Shown piece after piece: positions 20,877 to 22,336 of a DNA stretch of 22,336 nt. This DNA is from Aquiluna sp. (GTDB lineage: Bacteria; Actinomycetota; Actinomycetes; Actinomycetales; Microbacteriaceae). The translations under genes were made by a program, and so were the position numbers. A model generated the notes under the pieces. It made no database searches and had not been told where the DNA came from. It saw only the letters and a list, made by a program, of their open reading frames with translations. How positions within the stretch are numbered: the stretch's first letter is position 1; each line of letters opens with the position of its first letter. Where the stretch lies: the NCBI GenBank assembly GCA_016780945.1, contig JADHKY010000007.1:1-22336 (forward strand). The letters are read 5' to 3'.

Positions 20877-21815
20877 GTGGCAAAGCAATCTCCAGCTGAG
20901 CGCCTCTTTACCCTGACCTGCTGTCTGCTTGCCTCACCGGTAATAGGGCTTAGTAAGCAAGATCTCTTTGATGCCGTGCCTGCCTATCGGGAATCAAGTG
21001 GTGGCGATGCTCTCGAGAAGATGTTTGACAGAGACAAAAAGGCGCTGCGCAACATGGGAGTGCAGCTGGAGGTAAGAAACAACGACGCCTTCGAAGAGGG
21101 CGAGAGTGCCCGCTATCTGATCAGCCGTGGAGCCTTCGTTTGGCCCGCAGAGTTTGAGCTAAACCCCAAGCAGCTTGGCCTAGTTGAACTTGCGGCTAGA
21201 TCATGGAACACGCAAATCTTTGGAAGCGCAGCTCGCAGCGGCCTAACCCGGCTGAAGTCTCGGGGCATGGTCGAGATAGACAGGCAGCTGCAGCACATCT
21301 CACCGCGCCTTGTTGCAAAGCACGAATCTTTTGGGCCGTTAGCCGACGCCATAAGCGCCACGACAACAGTCGTCTTCGAATACCGCAAGAGCGATGGCAG
21401 TCAGTCTGTGCGAGAGGTTGAGCCGCTCAAGTTACGCCTGATTGAGGGGGAGTGGGTCCTGCTTGCCCAGGAGCGAGAGGCCGTAAAGAACTTCTTGCTC
21501 CGCAGAATCGTTAGCAAGGTCAGGGACACCGAGGCTTTATTTACTCCTCCCAGTGAGGCCGTGATTACCCGCGCTGAGCAGGACCTGGTTGCCTTTGCCG
21601 CATCGAATGTTGCAGTGATCGAGATAGTCCCCGATAGCGAGGCGTGGTGGCACTTTGGCTCAGAAAGAGAGCAGGTGGAGCTCAACTACATGGATGAGGC
21701 GCTGATGGCCGAGGACCTCATGGAGTTTGGAGCGGACCTAAAGGTAATAGGCCCAAAGTCTTTGGGCGATCGAATTAGAGCGGGATATGAGGCGGTGATT
21801 GCGTCTCATGCCTAA
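20877..21815 (+). CDS. pafB: WYL-domain transcription regulator PafB
   Basis: PafB with PafC forms a DNA-damage-responsive transcription activator in actinobacteria. The 312-residue protein has an N-terminal winged-helix domain (about 1-70, ERLFTLTCCLLASPVIGLSKQDLFDAV), a helical spacer, and a WYL domain (about 145-220, VVFEYRKSDGSQSVREVEPLKL and EWVLLAQERE), which senses a ligand, thought to be single-stranded DNA. The GTG start at 20877 has AGGGGG just upstream. It overlaps pafC by eight bases. The pafA ligase that normally gives the operon its name is not present before it. Confidence 0.88.
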   Translation: MAKQSPAERLFTLTCCLLASPVIGLSKQDLFDAVPAYRESSGGDALEKMFDRDKKALRNMGVQLEVRNNDAFEEGESARYLISRGAFVWPAEFELNPKQLGLVELAARSWNTQIFGSAARSGLTRLKSRGMVEIDRQLQHISPRLVAKHESFGPLADAISATTTVVFEYRKSDGSQSVREVEPLKLRLIEGEWVLLAQEREAVKNFLLRRIVSKVRDTEALFTPPSEAVITRAEQDLVAFAASNVAVIEIVPDSEAWWHFGSEREQVELNYMDEALMAEDLMEFGADLKVIGPKSLGDRIRAGYEAVIASHA

Positions 21816-22336
21816 GCAGGAATTAGATGGCGTTGAGCTATTCAATCTCTCACTGTCAATTGTCGGGACGGTGCTTCGCGATGGCGACCAGCGGGTGAGC
21901 GACCTCGCTGAGCTATTCGAGGTTAGTGAGGCGGCCATCGAGAAAGCCGTCATGGCCGTTGCGAATAGTGAGGACGTCAAGAACTGCGAGACCCACTTCT
22001 ATGTTGACGTTGAAGAGCTTGCCGAGGGCTACGTGTCGCTCTCGCAAGGCATGTCATCCCTGAGCGAACCGCCTTCACTGTCCAGGAGACAGCTGAGCTC
22101 TATTGCAATGGGCCTGGACTACCTAGCCGCAATTCCGCAGTTCAAGGCTGATGCAGACCTGCAGGCTCTTAGGGCACTAATCAGTGAGAGCTCGCCAGCC
22201 TCGGCCACCTCCCACATCCCATCGCGCCTAACCGAGCAGATTGAGACTCTGCAGGAGGCGATGAGCAAGGAGCTTGCGATTGAGTGCGAATACATCAATC
22301 AAACCGGAGCCAAGTCCTCGCGAACCATAGACCCGC
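21808..22336 (+). CDS. pafC: WYL-domain transcription regulator PafC, 5' part, cut by window edge
   Basis: 176 complete codons, open to the right edge. It begins MPKQELDGVELFNLSLSIVG and has an HTH-like segment (about 12-50: VLRDGDQRVSDLAELFEVSEAAIEKAVMAVA). The frame then enters the region that leads into the WYL domain at ELAIECEYINQ. ATG 21808 is inside the last codons of pafB (ATG within CATGCCTAA), so the two are translationally coupled, as for the PafB-PafC pair elsewhere. Downstream genes, often tatA and tatC, are beyond the window. Confidence 0.85.
   Translation, partial: MPKQELDGVELFNLSLSIVGTVLRDGDQRVSDLAELFEVSEAAIEKAVMAVANSEDVKNCETHFYVDVEELAEGYVSLSQGMSSLSEPPSLSRRQLSSIAMGLDYLAAIPQFKADADLQALRALISESSPASATSHIPSRLTEQIETLQEAMSKELAIECEYINQTGAKSSRTIDP

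Noticed and set aside
1..22336. Defence systems, CRISPR arrays, mobile elements, secondary-metabolite clusters
   Set aside because: No tandem direct repeats, transposase, integrase, nuclease-helicase or restriction genes were found. Almost every gene belongs to a known core or conserved family. I see no sign of a new multi-gene system.

Overview
This 22.3 kb window looks like a core chromosomal segment of a small-genome actinobacterium, most likely a Microbacteriaceae member of the freshwater or marine Luna type (Rhodoluna/Aquiluna-like). That placement is inferred from gene content and synteny: divergent ctaA/suf, FabG1-InhA, divergent glgC/glgA, and PAC2-HAD-TrmI-FKBP-PafB-PafC. GC is in the mid-50s by eye. 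Genes are packed very tightly: overlaps of 1, 4, 8, 11 or 20 bases are common and no gap without a gene exceeds about 140 bases. I see no insertion sequence, phage gene, CRISPR array, toxin-antitoxin pair or restriction system.

Left third (1-6231). A partial heme A synthase (ctaA, minus) diverges from a compact SUF iron-sulfur operon: sufB, sufD, a Rieske ferredoxin, sufC, sufT. The genes usually associated with this operon in actinobacteria, sufR, sufS and sufU, are not in it. A minus-strand operon then holds a DUF3099 membrane protein, a 65-residue Cys-rich protein, SURF1 (cytochrome oxidase assembly) and BioY (biotin uptake).

Middle (6256-12738). FabG and InhA form a fatty-acid elongation pair. 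Facing them is glgC-serB. Divergent from glgC is glgA followed by an orphan ABC ATPase. Ribosomal protein L31 type B is next, ending at a textbook terminator nested inside the facing exonuclease gene. glgC and glgA share a 47-base intergenic region built as a near-perfect inverted repeat that carries both -10 boxes and both start codons.

Right third (12785-22336). An alpha/beta hydrolase and a GT4 glycosyltransferase face a sirtuin-histidine phosphatase pair. tRNA-Leu(GAG) follows, then a 68-residue protein coupled to UppP. The last block is PAC2 (minus), then HAD phosphatase, TrmI, a double-FKBP lipoprotein, PafB and the start of PafC. In many actinobacteria the Pup-proteasome genes lie between TrmI and PafB. 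Here TrmI is followed only 18 bases later by the FKBP gene, so that module is missing from its usual place while PAC2 and PafBC remain.

The most interesting signals are organisational rather than a new enzyme system: repeated -10 boxes six or seven bases before start codons (probable leaderless mRNAs), interlocked stop codons at every convergent gene pair, paired inverted repeats before sufB, and clean loss of sub-modules from the SUF and Pup-proteasome loci.
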